In this document: positions 63,823-64,000 of the stretch, piece after piece
Layout of the letters: every line of letters starts with the position of its first letter
Position numbering within the stretch: position 1 is the stretch's first letter
Source: Chionoecetes opilio
Lineage: Eukaryota > Arthropoda > Malacostraca > Decapoda > Majidae
Direction of reading: 5' to 3'
NCBI GenBank assembly: GCA_016584305.1
Contig: JACEEZ010022673.1
Coordinates: 1 to 64,000, forward strand
Length of the DNA stretch: 64,000 nucleotides
Notes under the pieces: model-generated
Databases searched by the model: none
Seen by the model: the letters and a program-made list of their open reading frames with translations, nothing else
Told to the model about the DNA's origin: nothing
Program-made: the position numbers and the translations under genes

Positions 63823-64000
63823 CAGTGATTCTCAAACTGTGCGCCGGGCACACTTGCGCCGGGCCCCGGGGGCGCCGTGGGACCCCGGCGCGTGGTAATT
63901 TTTCCCAGCTATGGGTATTTTTTCTCTTTGAAGGGCGCATTTCTTGTTAATTTATATGAAGATGGAAATTTTTAAAAGAAAGAGTTAATAGGTCCTTTTA
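63823..64000. mobile_element. hAT-like terminus, running off the window
   Basis: CAGTGATTCTCAAACTGTGC (63823 onward) closely resembles the CAGTGGTTCTCAAACT start of many hAT-group elements, and is followed by the typical GTGCGCCGGGCAC stretch. The other end and the 8-bp duplication would lie beyond the window. Confidence 0.6.

Overview
This is a piece of arthropod genome, most likely a decapod crustacean. The evidence is the scattered short (TTAGG)n/(CCTAA)n tracts (the arthropod telomere motif), polyadenylation signals, intron-type splice acceptors, tRNA-derived SINEs and several non-LTR retrotransposon families whose reverse transcriptases resemble those common in crab and shrimp assemblies. 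No bacterial operons, CRISPR arrays or rRNA genes are visible. Most of the 64 kb is layered transposable-element debris; host genes are sparse. All family assignments were made by eye, without database searches.

Layout. 1-7545: AT-rich DNA with a fold-back element (32-223), one good candidate host exon on the minus strand (3188-3289), two decayed LINE fragments on the minus strand (3540-4330 and 4790-6860) and a 270-bp diverged palindrome next to a tRNA-like SINE head. 7546-17225: the most interesting stretch. Two different DNA transposons (element A, 7546-12971; element B, 14645-17225) both begin and end with 5'-TAGTCC/TAGTCT, both are flanked by 3-bp target-site duplications (TCA and ACT), and both carry a decayed gene with the motif series of XPG/FEN1-family nucleases followed by a cysteine-rich tail. 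This fits the Academ superfamily. Element B sits inside an RTE-like LINE (13451-17574), and a second copy of that LINE (40006-42560) shows the empty target site. 17580 is an ambiguous base where the first LINE copy stops abruptly.

17967-23735: pogo-like short elements, a CR1-like LINE (19138-21445), and fold-back elements, two of which enclose TTAGG-like tracts. 23734-30250: a long, very decayed I-group LINE on the minus strand (gag, endonuclease, reverse transcriptase, RNase H, zinc-knuckle tail in order). 31430-35300: another decayed I/jockey-group LINE on the minus strand. 38744-39480: more fold-back elements. 40006-42560: the RTE-like LINE with a 13-bp target duplication.

45240-50785: a C2H2 zinc-finger gene on the plus strand. 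A 4.3-kb I-group LINE (46077-50384) has landed in its last finger, with a 13-bp target duplication; the final codons, stop and AATAAA lie beyond it. A second, 168-bp copy of the same LINE family has landed at that AATAAA. A paralogous zinc-finger gene lies on the minus strand at 59972-60740 and shares the splice acceptor and the following bases. 51150-59301 holds pogo-like elements with nested SINEs and LINE 3' ends. 61975-62640 is a homopolymer-laden block that looks like bad consensus sequence. The window ends in a hAT-like terminus (63823).
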